Assembly: GCA_020631075.1 (NCBI GenBank)
Contig: JAHDHX010000002.1
Location: 62,001 to 126,000 of the forward strand
Reading direction: 5' to 3'
From: Candidatus Altimarinota bacterium
GTDB taxonomy: Bacteria > Patescibacteriota > Gracilibacteria > UBA4473
DNA length: 64,000 nt
The notes under the pieces were generated by a model. The model searched no databases and had not been told where the DNA came from. It saw only the letters and a program-made list of their open reading frames with translations. This document shows, one piece after another, positions 8,053 through 16,868 of this stretch (positions are counted from its first letter, which is position 1; the number at the start of each line of letters is the position of its first letter). The translations under genes were made by a program, and so were the position numbers.

Positions 8053-9384
8053 ATGATAAAAACAATGCAACGGTTGTGGGTGGTGCTGGTGATGGGGGGT
8101 GTGCTGGCGGGGTGTAGTGCCCTGACGCAGGCTCCAGCGGAAGTGGGGGAGCGGGAGACGATCAAAGGGGAGTTGTCGGCTTTCGCCACGCAGGCCAACA
8201 AGCGGATCACGCACCGATTGTCCGAAGATGGGCGGCTGGTGGCGTATCTGGCCAGTACGGGGGTGGATCTGGCCGAATATGAAGGGCAAGACGTAGAGCT
8301 GCTGGGGCGGACACGGGCGGATGCGATCCAGGATGTGTTTTGGGTGGAGGCGGTGGAGTCATTCGCAGAGGGGGCCAATGGCGACCCGAAAAACGAGCAG
8401 GCAGAAACTGAAACAGTGGATGATGAAGATGTAGCGTCAGAAGAAGAAAACGAAGAAGGAGAAGAAACGCAAACGGAGCAAGATGAGGGGGTGAAATCTT
8501 ACCGTGGGGAGTGGGCGCAGTTTGACCACCCTGCGGAGTGGACGTATGTAGTGTCGCCGTCGGGGGAGGTGCTGTTTTTGGCTGGTGGGGCGGGGGCGCA
8601 GGCCTTTATGACCTATAATGTGCAGTCGGACTATACGCTGGAGCCCGCACCGAGCACCCGCGTGCTGTATGGGCAACTGGCGGGGCGAAAGATAGAAACA
8701 GACAGTACGGTCGCGGTGGAGCTGCGCGAGAGTGAGTCTGGGCGAGTGCATCGCTTGGTGCTCAGTGACTTGGGGCAGCGGGGGACCTTTGACCGAGTGC
8801 TGCGCAGCCTGCAGCTGTCCGTTGCAGAACCCGAAGAGGAGGAAGAAGCCGTGGTGACGGAAGACGACGAGGCAGAGACGACCCTGTCAGAGCAAGATGC
8901 AGAAGACGCGGCGGAAACTGAGACAGAAGAAGATGAGGCAGACAGTGGGACAGAAGAAACAGATGAAGAGTCAGACACAGACGATTCAGCAACTGAAAGT
9001 GACGAGGTGGCTCTGAACGGTGGGGGGCTTGACCGCCCCGTGCGGTTTGGGGAGGGGTCGAGCTTTTATACGTCGAGTTACTATGGGTTTTCGGCGCAGA
9101 TACCCGTTGGGTACTGGTACCGAAATTTTGGGCCGCTGGGGGGTGACGTGACGCGGATGGGCCTGAGTGATGTGACCAACCTCGAGGTGCCAAGTGACGC
9201 GCTGGCGTGGGTGACTATCCAAAAGTCGGACAATCCTGTGACGGCGCGTGAGTCGCGGGTGGTTGGTGCGCGGTATGAAGTACTGTTGCCGCGTGATGAC
9301 CAGAGCCAGTTTGTGGTGATGGCACCCGTGGGGAAAGAGGTGCTGGTGGACGGGCTGGCTGATAACATCAAGCGGGTGGAGTAG
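8053..9384 (+). CDS. Putative lipoprotein with acidic linkers
   Basis: 443-aa secreted lipoprotein of unknown function. The ATG at 8053 gives a signal peptide ending in the lipobox LAGC with lipidated C21. Residues about 22-105 may form a small folded domain (ETIKGELSAFATQ ... RTRADAIQDVFWVEAVES). An acidic Glu/Asp linker follows (about 115-140). A middle domain contains SYRGEWAQFDHPAEWTYVVSPSG. A second, longer Asp/Glu/Thr linker comes next, then a C-terminal domain starting about residue 335 (VRFGEGSSFYTSSYYGFSAQIPVGYWYRNFG) that resembles the middle domain and suggests an internal duplication. Acidic linkers of the same kind occur in the surface proteins at 22521 and 23997. Confidence 0.8.
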   Translation: MIKTMQRLWVVLVMGGVLAGCSALTQAPAEVGERETIKGELSAFATQANKRITHRLSEDGRLVAYLASTGVDLAEYEGQDVELLGRTRADAIQDVFWVEAVESFAEGANGDPKNEQAETETVDDEDVASEEENEEGEETQTEQDEGVKSYRGEWAQFDHPAEWTYVVSPSGEVLFLAGGAGAQAFMTYNVQSDYTLEPAPSTRVLYGQLAGRKIETDSTVAVELRESESGRVHRLVLSDLGQRGTFDRVLRSLQLSVAEPEEEEEAVVTEDDEAETTLSEQDAEDAAETETEEDEADSGTEETDEESDTDDSATESDEVALNGGGLDRPVRFGEGSSFYTSSYYGFSAQIPVGYWYRNFGPLGGDVTRMGLSDVTNLEVPSDALAWVTIQKSDNPVTARESRVVGARYEVLLPRDDQSQFVVMAPVGKEVLVDGLADNIKRVE

Positions 9385-9537
9385 TGGTGGGGGGCGAAAA
9401 AAGAGTACAGTGAATCAGACAAAGCTGATAATGCTTAGAAGGTGAACTGGGGTACAAGAAAAACATTGGCCGTAGGGGGACGAGCGGAGTAGCATAGGGC
9501 AGCAATGGGGGGGAGTATTCTCTATGTGTGTGACGGC

Positions 9538-12009
9538 ATGAAGTATGACCACCGACAGATCGAGCAAACCTGGCAGCAGCACTGGGCTGAGCAAGATACC
9601 TTTGCGGTAGAGGTAGACCGAGATAAACCGAAATTTTATTGTTTGGATATGTTTCCGTACCCTTCGGGGGCGGGGCTGCACGTGGGGCACCCGCTGGGGT
9701 ACACGGCGACCGACATTATCTGTCGTAAGAAGCGCCAGCAGGGGTACAACGTCTTGCACCCGATGGGATGGGACGCCTTTGGGTTGCCCGCGGAAAACTT
9801 CGCCATCAAGACTGGGGTGCACCCAGCGGAGTCAACGGCGGCAAACATTGCGAACTTTAAGCGGCAGATACAGTCGCTGGGGTTGTCGTATGACTGGAAC
9901 CGTGAGGTGGACACGACTGACCCAGCGTATTATCGCTGGACGCAGTGGCTGTTCTTACAGCTGTACCAGAAAGGGTTGCTTTACCCTGACACGCGCCTGA
10001 TGAACTGGTGCCCAGTGTGTAAGATAGTCGCGGCGAATGAAGAAGTGGAAAATGGGGTGCACGAGCGCTGCGGCAACCCCGTCGAGAGGAGGCAGATGCG
10101 GCAGTGGTTGTTTCGGATCACTGACTATGCGGAGCGGTTGCTGGAGGATCTGGACACGCTGGAGCACTGGCCTGAGAAAATCAAAGCCATGCAGCGGCAT
10201 TGGATAGGGAAAAGTGAGGGTGTGGACGTGAAGTTTGCCGTGGAGGGGGGCGGTGAGTTGGCGGTGTATACTACGCGGGTGGACACGCTGTTTGGGGTGA
10301 CATACATGGTGGTGGCGCCCGAGCACCCGATCGTCGAGCAGGTGACCACGCCTGAGCACGCGGCGGAGGTGGAAGCGTATCTGACGACGGTGGCGAGCAA
10401 GTCAGACATGGAGCGGACGGAGCTGAATAAAACCAAAACGGGGGTTTTCACGGGGGGGTACGCCGTCAACCCAGTCAACGGCGCGAAAGTGCCAGTGTGG
10501 GTGGCGGACTATGTGCTGATGACATACGGCACGGGGGCTATCATGGCGGTGCCGGCGCATGACGAGCGTGACTACGCGTTTGCGCAGAAATATAACCTGC
10601 CGATTACCTTTGTGGTGGCGCCACCAGCGGGCGTGGTGGTGGAGCTCGACACGCCGTACCTCGACAAAGTGGGGACACTAAAAGAGAGTGGGGCCTTTAA
10701 TGGCTTGGAGTACAGTGAGGGGGTGGTGGCCATCGCTGACTGGCTAGAAGCCGAAGGGCGAGGCGAGCGGCGGACAAATTACCGTTTGCGGGACTGGATC
10801 TTTACCCGACAGCGGTACTGGGGGGAGCCGATCCCGCTGGTGTATGACGAGGCGGGTGCCGTGCACCCACTGTGTGAGAGCGAGCTGCCGTTGCGGTTGC
10901 CCAACACGCCTGACTATCAGCCGTCTGACAGTGGTGAGAGCCCACTGGCGAAGGTGACGGACTGGGTGAATGTGCAGGGGTACCTGACGATGGCGGGGAA
11001 AGTGAAGACTCTGGCGGAAGGGGAAAGTGCGCCCGCGGGCATGACGGAGCAATCTTTCCGTCGGGAGACCTCAACCATGCCCAACTGGGCGGGGTCGAGC
11101 TGGTACTGGTTGCGGTTTATGGATCCGCATAATGAACAAGAATTTTGCGCAAAGGAAGTGTCTGACTATTGGGGGCCAGTGGACCTGTATGTAGGTGGAG
11201 CGGAGCACGCGGTGCTGCACCTTCTGTATGCGCGGTTTTGGCAAAAGGCTTTTTATGACTTGGGACTGGTGGGGACGGTCGAGCCTTTTGCGCAGTTGTG
11301 TAACCAGGGGCTGATCATGGCGGAGGACGGACGGAAGATGTCGAAGTCACTGGGAAATGTGGTGAACCCTGACGAAATAGTGGAGGCGTATGGGGCGGAT
11401 ACGTTGCGGTTGTATGAGATGTTTATGGGGCCGTTTGAGCAGACGAAGCAATGGTCGTCGGGGTCGGTGGAGGGGACGCGGCGGTTTCTGGATCGGGTGT
11501 GGGCGAACTATGAAAAGCCGCTGGATGATGGGCCCGTCGATAAAGAGCTGGATGTGTTGCTGCACCAGACGATCGCCATCGTGTCGGAGCACATCGACAC
11601 GTTTCGGTTTAATACGGCTATATCGCAGCTGATGATCCTTAACAATGCTCTGACAAAGCGACCAACCCTGCCCCGAGCGGTGGCGGAGACACTGTGTGTG
11701 CTGTTGTCACCCTTTGCGCCGCACCTGACAGAGCACCTGTGGGCGGAGGTGCTGGGCGAGGGGGAGAGTTTGGCCTATGCCCAGTGGCCGACCCACGACC
11801 CGACCAAGCTGGTGCGTGACACGGTGACGTACGCCGTGCAGGTGAACGGAAAGCTGCGCGGGGAGGTGACCGTCGCGCGGGAGCACGACCAACGCGAAAC
11901 CGTGCAGCAAGCGAAGGCGCACCCGAAGGTGGCGGGGTACTTGAGCGGAAAAGAGATCGTGAAAGAGATCTTTGTGCGTGGGAAGATTATTGGATTTGTG
12001 GTGAAGTAG
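9538..12009 (+). CDS. leuS: Leucyl-tRNA synthetase
   Basis: Class I synthetase charging tRNA-Leu, 823 aa. The start at 9538 (MKYDHRQIEQTWQQHW) matches the family; an in-frame ATG at 9505 adds 11 unrelated residues. HIGH motif: PSGAGLHVGH. KMSKS motif: DGRKMSKSLGNVVNPDE. Between them lies the CP1 editing domain, with the TRVDTLFGVTYMVVAPEHP and GTGAIMAVPAHDERDYAFA blocks. The C-terminal anticodon-binding and tail regions are complete. The 152-bp gap upstream holds no gene I can support. Confidence 0.98.
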   Translation: MKYDHRQIEQTWQQHWAEQDTFAVEVDRDKPKFYCLDMFPYPSGAGLHVGHPLGYTATDIICRKKRQQGYNVLHPMGWDAFGLPAENFAIKTGVHPAESTAANIANFKRQIQSLGLSYDWNREVDTTDPAYYRWTQWLFLQLYQKGLLYPDTRLMNWCPVCKIVAANEEVENGVHERCGNPVERRQMRQWLFRITDYAERLLEDLDTLEHWPEKIKAMQRHWIGKSEGVDVKFAVEGGGELAVYTTRVDTLFGVTYMVVAPEHPIVEQVTTPEHAAEVEAYLTTVASKSDMERTELNKTKTGVFTGGYAVNPVNGAKVPVWVADYVLMTYGTGAIMAVPAHDERDYAFAQKYNLPITFVVAPPAGVVVELDTPYLDKVGTLKESGAFNGLEYSEGVVAIADWLEAEGRGERRTNYRLRDWIFTRQRYWGEPIPLVYDEAGAVHPLCESELPLRLPNTPDYQPSDSGESPLAKVTDWVNVQGYLTMAGKVKTLAEGESAPAGMTEQSFRRETSTMPNWAGSSWYWLRFMDPHNEQEFCAKEVSDYWGPVDLYVGGAEHAVLHLLYARFWQKAFYDLGLVGTVEPFAQLCNQGLIMAEDGRKMSKSLGNVVNPDEIVEAYGADTLRLYEMFMGPFEQTKQWSSGSVEGTRRFLDRVWANYEKPLDDGPVDKELDVLLHQTIAIVSEHIDTFRFNTAISQLMILNNALTKRPTLPRAVAETLCVLLSPFAPHLTEHLWAEVLGEGESLAYAQWPTHDPTKLVRDTVTYAVQVNGKLRGEVTVAREHDQRETVQQAKAHPKVAGYLSGKEIVKEIFVRGKIIGFVVK

Positions 12010-12012
12010 GGC

Positions 12013-12040
12013 TTGACGGTCGGTGAGGGGGCCCTAGAGT
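12013..12040 (+). promoter_or_regulatory. Sigma-70-like promoter for the HExxH protein gene
   Basis: TTGACG (12013-12018), a 16-bp spacer, then TAGAGT (12035-12040). Transcription would begin about 30 nt before the ATG at 12079. The leader has no Shine-Dalgarno sequence and is C/T/A-rich near the start codon. Confidence 0.55.
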
Positions 12041-12078
12041 AAGGGAACTAAGCGTTTCCTAAATTCTCAACTGTAATC

Positions 12079-12798
12079 ATGAGCCTGACACTGGGAAAGT
12101 ACATCGATGACCTAGGGGAAGTGCAGGCTGCGCGTGCGCGCGCAGAGGCAGGGAGCAAAAATGCTGAAGGGACGGAAGCGGTGGCCAAGCTGGTCACGGA
12201 GGCGCCCGAGGCGGTGCAGCGGACGATAGAGACGCGCACGGAGGCGGAAATAGAGCAGTATCTGCAGGTGATGGAAACCGTGCGCCACGGGGTGGGGTAC
12301 GCGGTGAGTGAGTTGGAAATCCGTCAAGCGGAGGTGACTGACTTGCCCGGAAACGTGGCGGGGGAGTATGAACTCAGTAGTACGGAGATAGACTTGGACG
12401 CGGTGTATAAGTACACGCCTGCGCAGGTCGCCCACACGATCGGGCATGAGTTTTTGCATAAGTATCAATTTGCACGGGCGCAGGCCCGTGGTGAAAACAT
12501 GGCAGGGGTGAGCACCGAGGTGCTGGAAAACCTGACCGAGGAAGCCAACACGCGGATGCTGAGGGGGGAGCGTGGGTACCGCCAATATGACGGGGCCGTG
12601 AACCGACTGGTGGGGCGGCTGGACAAGGTGGCGGACAAGGATGGGCAAGGGCGAGCCGTCAACCGCACGACGCTGGCAGACGCGGTGGTGGCAGGTGAAG
12701 CAGACTGGCTGATGAGAGTGGAAGCGGCAGGAGCGGAAAACCCCCCGATGGGGGGTAGTGCCAGTGCAAAAGCCGAGGGCAGAGCACTGCGGGTATAG
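12079..12798 (+). CDS. Putative HExxH zinc metalloprotease-like protein
   Basis: 239-aa protein, not assigned to a named family. Its key feature is HTIGHEFLHKYQFARAQ, in which H123-E124-F-L-H127 has the form of a gluzincin zinc site (two His ligands and the catalytic Glu). About 27 residues later, ENLTEEANTRM offers E154 or E155 as the third ligand, the spacing and E-x-A-N context seen in ImmA/IrrE-like peptidases. No signal peptide or membrane helix is visible, so it is probably cytoplasmic. The first 60 residues are charged and helical. The C-terminus is low-complexity. Substrate unknown. Confidence 0.75.
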   Translation: MSLTLGKYIDDLGEVQAARARAEAGSKNAEGTEAVAKLVTEAPEAVQRTIETRTEAEIEQYLQVMETVRHGVGYAVSELEIRQAEVTDLPGNVAGEYELSSTEIDLDAVYKYTPAQVAHTIGHEFLHKYQFARAQARGENMAGVSTEVLENLTEEANTRMLRGERGYRQYDGAVNRLVGRLDKVADKDGQGRAVNRTTLADAVVAGEADWLMRVEAAGAENPPMGGSASAKAEGRALRV

Positions 12799-12907
12799 AA
12801 AAACTGTAAAACAGAGAGGCGTGCACGCGAGAGCGAGTAGCTTTTGTGCGGGGGGTGGCTATGCTGGTGGTCGAACTAGTTTGATTTTTTCTTACAACGA
12901 CAAACAC

Positions 12908-13486
12908 ATGGATTTTATTGCGCTGGTGGAGTCACTGGATGTGGGGCACTTGGTGCTGGGTGGAGGGCTGGTGCTGGCCTTGCTGTTGGCGGGGTATGGG
13001 TATGAAACAGGGCAGCGGCACCGCCGACGCCTGCACGAGCAGAGTCGGGTGAACTCGCCTGCGCGGCAAGATTTTTTTGCGGCGGTGATGGACCTGCTGA
13101 CGGAAATCACCCTGCAGCGGAAGCCTGGGCACGGTGTGCACACGACCCCGAGCCAGCGCCAAGAGCTGACGTCGTATAATGTTGAAATCTTACTGCACGG
13201 GTCGAAGTATACGCTGAGTGCGTGGAGCAAGCTGTCGGAAATATTGACCGACACGGAGGTGCTCAAAACGCTGGCCCCGAAGAAGGTGCTGACAGCCATG
13301 GTGAACTTCGTGATGACGGTGCGCCATGACGCGGGGTATGAAGACTCGGGCGTAAACCAGAAGCTGGTGCTGCCTCTGTTGACCACGGAACAAGTGTCAA
13401 AACTGCAATGCCCGACGGCGGAAATGTGCGGTGAGAAGGCGTATAAGATAGAGTCGATCGCCACGGGTGAAGTGACGGCAGCATGA
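12908..13486 (+). CDS. Small membrane-anchored protein of unknown function
   Basis: 192-aa protein with one N-terminal transmembrane helix (about residues 12-31, HLVLGGGLVLALLLAGYGY) followed by a basic stretch (QRHRRRLHEQ), which predicts a cytoplasmic soluble part. The body is helical (ARQDFFAAVMDLLTEITLQ; LTSYNVEILLHGSKYTLSAWSKL) and matches nothing I recognise. The start at 12908 is chosen because it begins directly at the hydrophobic region. Its stop overlaps the start of the ABC exporter (ATGA), so the two are translationally coupled and may act together. Confidence 0.75.
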   Translation: MDFIALVESLDVGHLVLGGGLVLALLLAGYGYETGQRHRRRLHEQSRVNSPARQDFFAAVMDLLTEITLQRKPGHGVHTTPSQRQELTSYNVEILLHGSKYTLSAWSKLSEILTDTEVLKTLAPKKVLTAMVNFVMTVRHDAGYEDSGVNQKLVLPLLTTEQVSKLQCPTAEMCGEKAYKIESIATGEVTAA

Positions 13487-15276
13487 CGGTGCACGCGCCT
13501 GACCCGCAGCTGGCGCGTAAGACTTTGGGATTTTTTTGGTCGCATGTGCGGCCGCTGAAATGGGGGTATGGGGTGGGGTTGCTGGGGGTGGGGACGGCGA
13601 TGACGATCGACGCGTTGTATTTGCCGTACCTCTATAGCCAGATCTATGACCTGATGGCGGAGCAGGGGACAGCGGCTTTGCCGCAGATATGGCAGCAGCT
13701 GGCGTGGGCGGTGGGGTTGCACATCATCGGAGTAAACCTCGCTTGGCGGTTGGCGGGGCTGACGATGGCCCATGTGCACACGCGACTGATAGACCGCATC
13801 CGTCGGGATTGCTTTGCGCGGCTGCAGGAGCGGTCGTACACGTTTTTTGCCAATACGTTTACGGGGTCGCTGGTGTCACGCGTGACGCGGATCACTTCGG
13901 CGGCGATGGTGCTCAACGAGGTGCTGACGTGGCAGATTTGGACGGGGTTGGTGGTGCTGGTGGGCACTGTCGGGACGCTGACGTGGTGGCTGCCGTGGGT
14001 GGGGGGGGCGATGGCGGTGTGGACGGTGTTTTATGTGTGGTTTTTGTATCGGTTTGCGCGGTGGCGACTGCAATACCAACACCAACAAGCCGCTATGGAC
14101 TCTAAAGTGGGGGGGGCACTGGCCGACGCGATGACGAATTTTTTAGCCATTAAGACCTTTGCGGCGGCGGAGCGGGAGCAGGAACGCTTTGGGGTGATCT
14201 CGGAAGAGAATTGGCGGATTCATCGTTTCACCTGGTGGCTGGGGGAAGGGATGCGGGTGGTGCAGGGGACGCTGATGGGGGGGCTGATCGGGGGGGTGAT
14301 GTGGGGGCTGCTGTCGGCGTGGGGCGAGGGGACGGGGGGGCTGACGACGGGGCAGGTGATCATGGGGCATTACTTATTGTTGCGGTTGTATCGGAGCTTA
14401 TTTGATATCAATCGAATCATTCAGTCGCTGTTTCGCGCGTTTGCGGACTCGGCGGAGATGGTCGACACCATCTATGGCACGCCGCTGGTGCGTGACTGTG
14501 CGGAGCCTGAGGCTTGTCGAATTTCGCGGGGGGAAATCACGCTGGTGGGGGTAGGGTTTGCGTACCCAGATGACCCTGAGGCGGCCGTGCTGGCAGATTT
14601 CAACCTGACGGTGAAGGCGGGGGAGCGAGTGGGGATAGTGGGGCACTCGGGGAGTGGGAAGTCAACGCTGACGAAGCTGTTATTGCGCTTTGTGGAGCCG
14701 CAGGTGGGGCGGATAATAGTCGATGGGCAGGACATAAACGTGATGCGGCAAGTCGACCTGCGCCGTGCGATCGCGTATGTGCCGCAAGAGTCGTTGTTGT
14801 TTCACCGTTCGATAGCGGACAATATAGCGTATCACCAGCCGTCGGCGAACAGAGCGGCGATAGAGCAGGCGGCGCAGCAGGCGCAGGCGCATGGGTTCAT
14901 CATGCAAACGCCGCAGGGGTATGACACGCTGGTGGGGGAAAGAGGGATCAAGCTGTCGGGTGGGGAAAAGCAGCGGATAGCCATCGCGCGGGCGCTGATG
15001 AAGCCAGCGCCGATCTTGGTGCTGGATGAGGCGACCTCGGCGTTGGACTCGGTGTCGGAGGGGGCGATCCAACAAGCGCTGGGGGAGCTGATGCAGGGAC
15101 GAACAACTTTAGTGATCGCGCATCGGTTGTCGACGATTCAGCAGCTTGACCGCATAGTGGTGCTGGCGGCGGGGCAGATAGTGGAGCAGGGGACACATGG
15201 TGAGCTGCTGGCGCTGGGGGGAGAGTATGCGACACTGTGGGAGCGGCAGTCGGGTGGGTTTTTGTCTGCGGATTAA
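13483..15276 (+). CDS. ABC exporter, fused permease and ATPase
   Basis: 597-aa half-transporter of the type IV (MsbA/MDR-like) exporter class, working as a dimer in the inner membrane. Residues about 30-320 hold six transmembrane helices. The nucleotide-binding domain has Walker A GHSGSGKST (387-395), the Q-loop in AYVPQES, the signature LSGGEKQR (491-498), Walker B ILVLDEATSALD (511-522) and the H-loop in VIAHRLS. All catalytic residues are present. It overlaps the preceding membrane-anchored gene by 4 bp and is followed 9 bp later by a glycosyltransferase, so export of a lipid or glycan precursor is plausible, though the substrate cannot be read from sequence. Confidence 0.93.
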   Translation: MTVHAPDPQLARKTLGFFWSHVRPLKWGYGVGLLGVGTAMTIDALYLPYLYSQIYDLMAEQGTAALPQIWQQLAWAVGLHIIGVNLAWRLAGLTMAHVHTRLIDRIRRDCFARLQERSYTFFANTFTGSLVSRVTRITSAAMVLNEVLTWQIWTGLVVLVGTVGTLTWWLPWVGGAMAVWTVFYVWFLYRFARWRLQYQHQQAAMDSKVGGALADAMTNFLAIKTFAAAEREQERFGVISEENWRIHRFTWWLGEGMRVVQGTLMGGLIGGVMWGLLSAWGEGTGGLTTGQVIMGHYLLLRLYRSLFDINRIIQSLFRAFADSAEMVDTIYGTPLVRDCAEPEACRISRGEITLVGVGFAYPDDPEAAVLADFNLTVKAGERVGIVGHSGSGKSTLTKLLLRFVEPQVGRIIVDGQDINVMRQVDLRRAIAYVPQESLLFHRSIADNIAYHQPSANRAAIEQAAQQAQAHGFIMQTPQGYDTLVGERGIKLSGGEKQRIAIARALMKPAPILVLDEATSALDSVSEGAIQQALGELMQGRTTLVIAHRLSTIQQLDRIVVLAAGQIVEQGTHGELLALGGEYATLWERQSGGFLSAD

Positions 15277-15285
15277 GTATAAAAA

Positions 15286-16164
15286 ATGTGTTCAAAAATC
15301 GAAGTGGCGTTGTCGGTGGTGATCCCTACGGTGGGGAGAGAGACGTTGCGGCAGGTGCTGCGTGCGCTGGATGAGCAGGCGAAAGCGTCTGGGCAGATGG
15401 TGGAGGTTATAGTGGGGTGGGATGGAGCAGGGGAGTGGGAGGGGGGGAAGTATGAGCACTTGGCGGTGGTATGGGTGCGTACGCCAGCCCCGCGCAGTGG
15501 GGCGGCCACGGCGCGCAATGCTGGACTGGCACGAGCGAAAGGGGAAATAGTCGCGCTGCTGGGGGATGACACCGTGCCCGAGGCGGGCTGGCTGGCGGGG
15601 GTGCTGGGGTGGCACGCGCAGCACCCAACGCGAACCGACGCACTGCTGGGGCCGGTACGCTGGCCGTCAGATTGGGCGGATGATGCGTTTCACCAGTGGC
15701 TGGTGCGGGGGAGCTGGTGGGGGGCTGGGCCGCAGTTTGACGGGGGGAAGCTGGAGTCGGGGGAGGGGCTGACGTGGCGGCATTTTTACACCAGTAATGT
15801 GTCGCTGAAGCGGGAATTCTTAGAGGAGAAACGCTTTGACACTGGTTTCGTGGGGTGGGGGTTTGAGGACACAGAGCTGGGGTATCGGCTCACTCAGGAG
15901 GGTATGACGTTGCACGCTGCGCCCAGCCTCGGGGTGCGGCACCACCACTGGCAGACTTTGGCCCAGGTGCTGCGGCAGACGCGGCAGGCGCGTCGCAATG
16001 CGTTGTACTTCAGGCAGTTGCACCCTGAAGTGGCCCTGCACCCTCGGGGGACGTGGCGTGGGGTGGTGCTGGGGGTATGGTTGCGACTGAGCTGGCCGTT
16101 GACCCTGGTGAGTCAAAAATATGGCTGGTGGCACGCGTGGAAGAGTGTGTGGCTGTGGGGGTGA
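15286..16164 (+). CDS. Family 2 glycosyltransferase
   Basis: 292-aa GT-A fold glycosyltransferase that probably adds a sugar to an envelope glycan from a nucleotide-sugar donor. The N-terminus has SVVIPTVGRETLRQVL, followed by PAPRSGAATARNAGLARAKGEIVALLGDDT with the metal-binding GDD at 93-95. The acceptor-side block VGWGFEDTELGYRL has the catalytic-base region typical of GT2 enzymes. No membrane helix is evident, though the C-terminal part is rich in Trp and hydrophobic residues (LGVWLRLSWPLTLV) and may associate with the membrane. It sits 9 bp after the ABC exporter and probably shares its transcript. Confidence 0.88.
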   Translation: MCSKIEVALSVVIPTVGRETLRQVLRALDEQAKASGQMVEVIVGWDGAGEWEGGKYEHLAVVWVRTPAPRSGAATARNAGLARAKGEIVALLGDDTVPEAGWLAGVLGWHAQHPTRTDALLGPVRWPSDWADDAFHQWLVRGSWWGAGPQFDGGKLESGEGLTWRHFYTSNVSLKREFLEEKRFDTGFVGWGFEDTELGYRLTQEGMTLHAAPSLGVRHHHWQTLAQVLRQTRQARRNALYFRQLHPEVALHPRGTWRGVVLGVWLRLSWPLTLVSQKYGWWHAWKSVWLWG

Positions 16165-16173
16165 GTTTTGGCT

Positions 16174-16719
16174 TTAGCGGATAACATTCTCGACCGCGCC
16201 CCAGTGGGCTTCCATACCTTCGGGGAGGATGATGGTGACGGTGTCGCCGACTTCGGCTTTGTAGAAGGTGACGGAGGCGTAGAGGACATTGAAAAGGCCC
16301 TCGGGGGTGAGGACTTTGTATTGACTACCTTCGAGGACGAGCTGCCCCTGAACCAGTTTGCGGTCGATCATTTCGATTTGTTTGTAGATCATCTTGCCGT
16401 TGGGGCGGATGGTGAGTTTCATTTTGTCACCGACGCAGAGTTTGGACTTGGAGGCGTAGTTGGCGGGGACAGGGTAGTCACGGCCGTCGCAGCCGTGCAT
16501 CTCTTTGCCGTCGAAGACGCCTTCGAGGACGGTGCTGTCGTCGGTGATGATGGGGGTGGCGCAGTCGGTGGTGGCTTGCGCGCTGGGGGTGGTGATGAGG
16601 TCGGTGTCGGTGCCGGTGAGGAGGCGGAGGTAGGTCTGGGCGCTGTCGAGGGAGGATTGGGCTTGGGCGAGGGCGGTGGCGAGTTGCTGGAGGGGGGTGG
16701 AGGTGGTGTCGGAGCTCAT
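16174..16719 (-). CDS. Conserved hypothetical protein
   Basis: 181-aa soluble protein. The N-terminal 45 residues are helical and Ala/Gln/Thr-rich (LQQLATALAQAQSSLDSAQ). The rest is a compact beta-rich domain starting LEGVFDGKEMHGCDGRDYPVPANYASKSKLCVGDKMKLTI and ending in DTVTIILPEGMEAHWGAVENVI. The 'G-x-YPVP-NYASKS-LxxGDxLKLTI' pattern is one I associate with uncharacterised Patescibacteria proteins, but I cannot name a function. It ends 9 bp from the convergent glycosyltransferase stop. Confidence 0.8.
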   Translation of the reverse strand: MSSDTTSTPLQQLATALAQAQSSLDSAQTYLRLLTGTDTDLITTPSAQATTDCATPIITDDSTVLEGVFDGKEMHGCDGRDYPVPANYASKSKLCVGDKMKLTIRPNGKMIYKQIEMIDRKLVQGQLVLEGSQYKVLTPEGLFNVLYASVTFYKAEVGDTVTIILPEGMEAHWGAVENVIR

Positions 16720-16868
16720 GACAAAGAGAAGAGGTGAGTTTTGGTGTTTGGGTTTCAGACCATTGTACGCGAGAATGAAGGGGGAAGCAATGGTCTGCGG
16801 AGAAAAAACTTGCGTAAGTGACGGTGGGGCATACTATTTCTGCGAACAATTTTTTTATACTTTACGCT

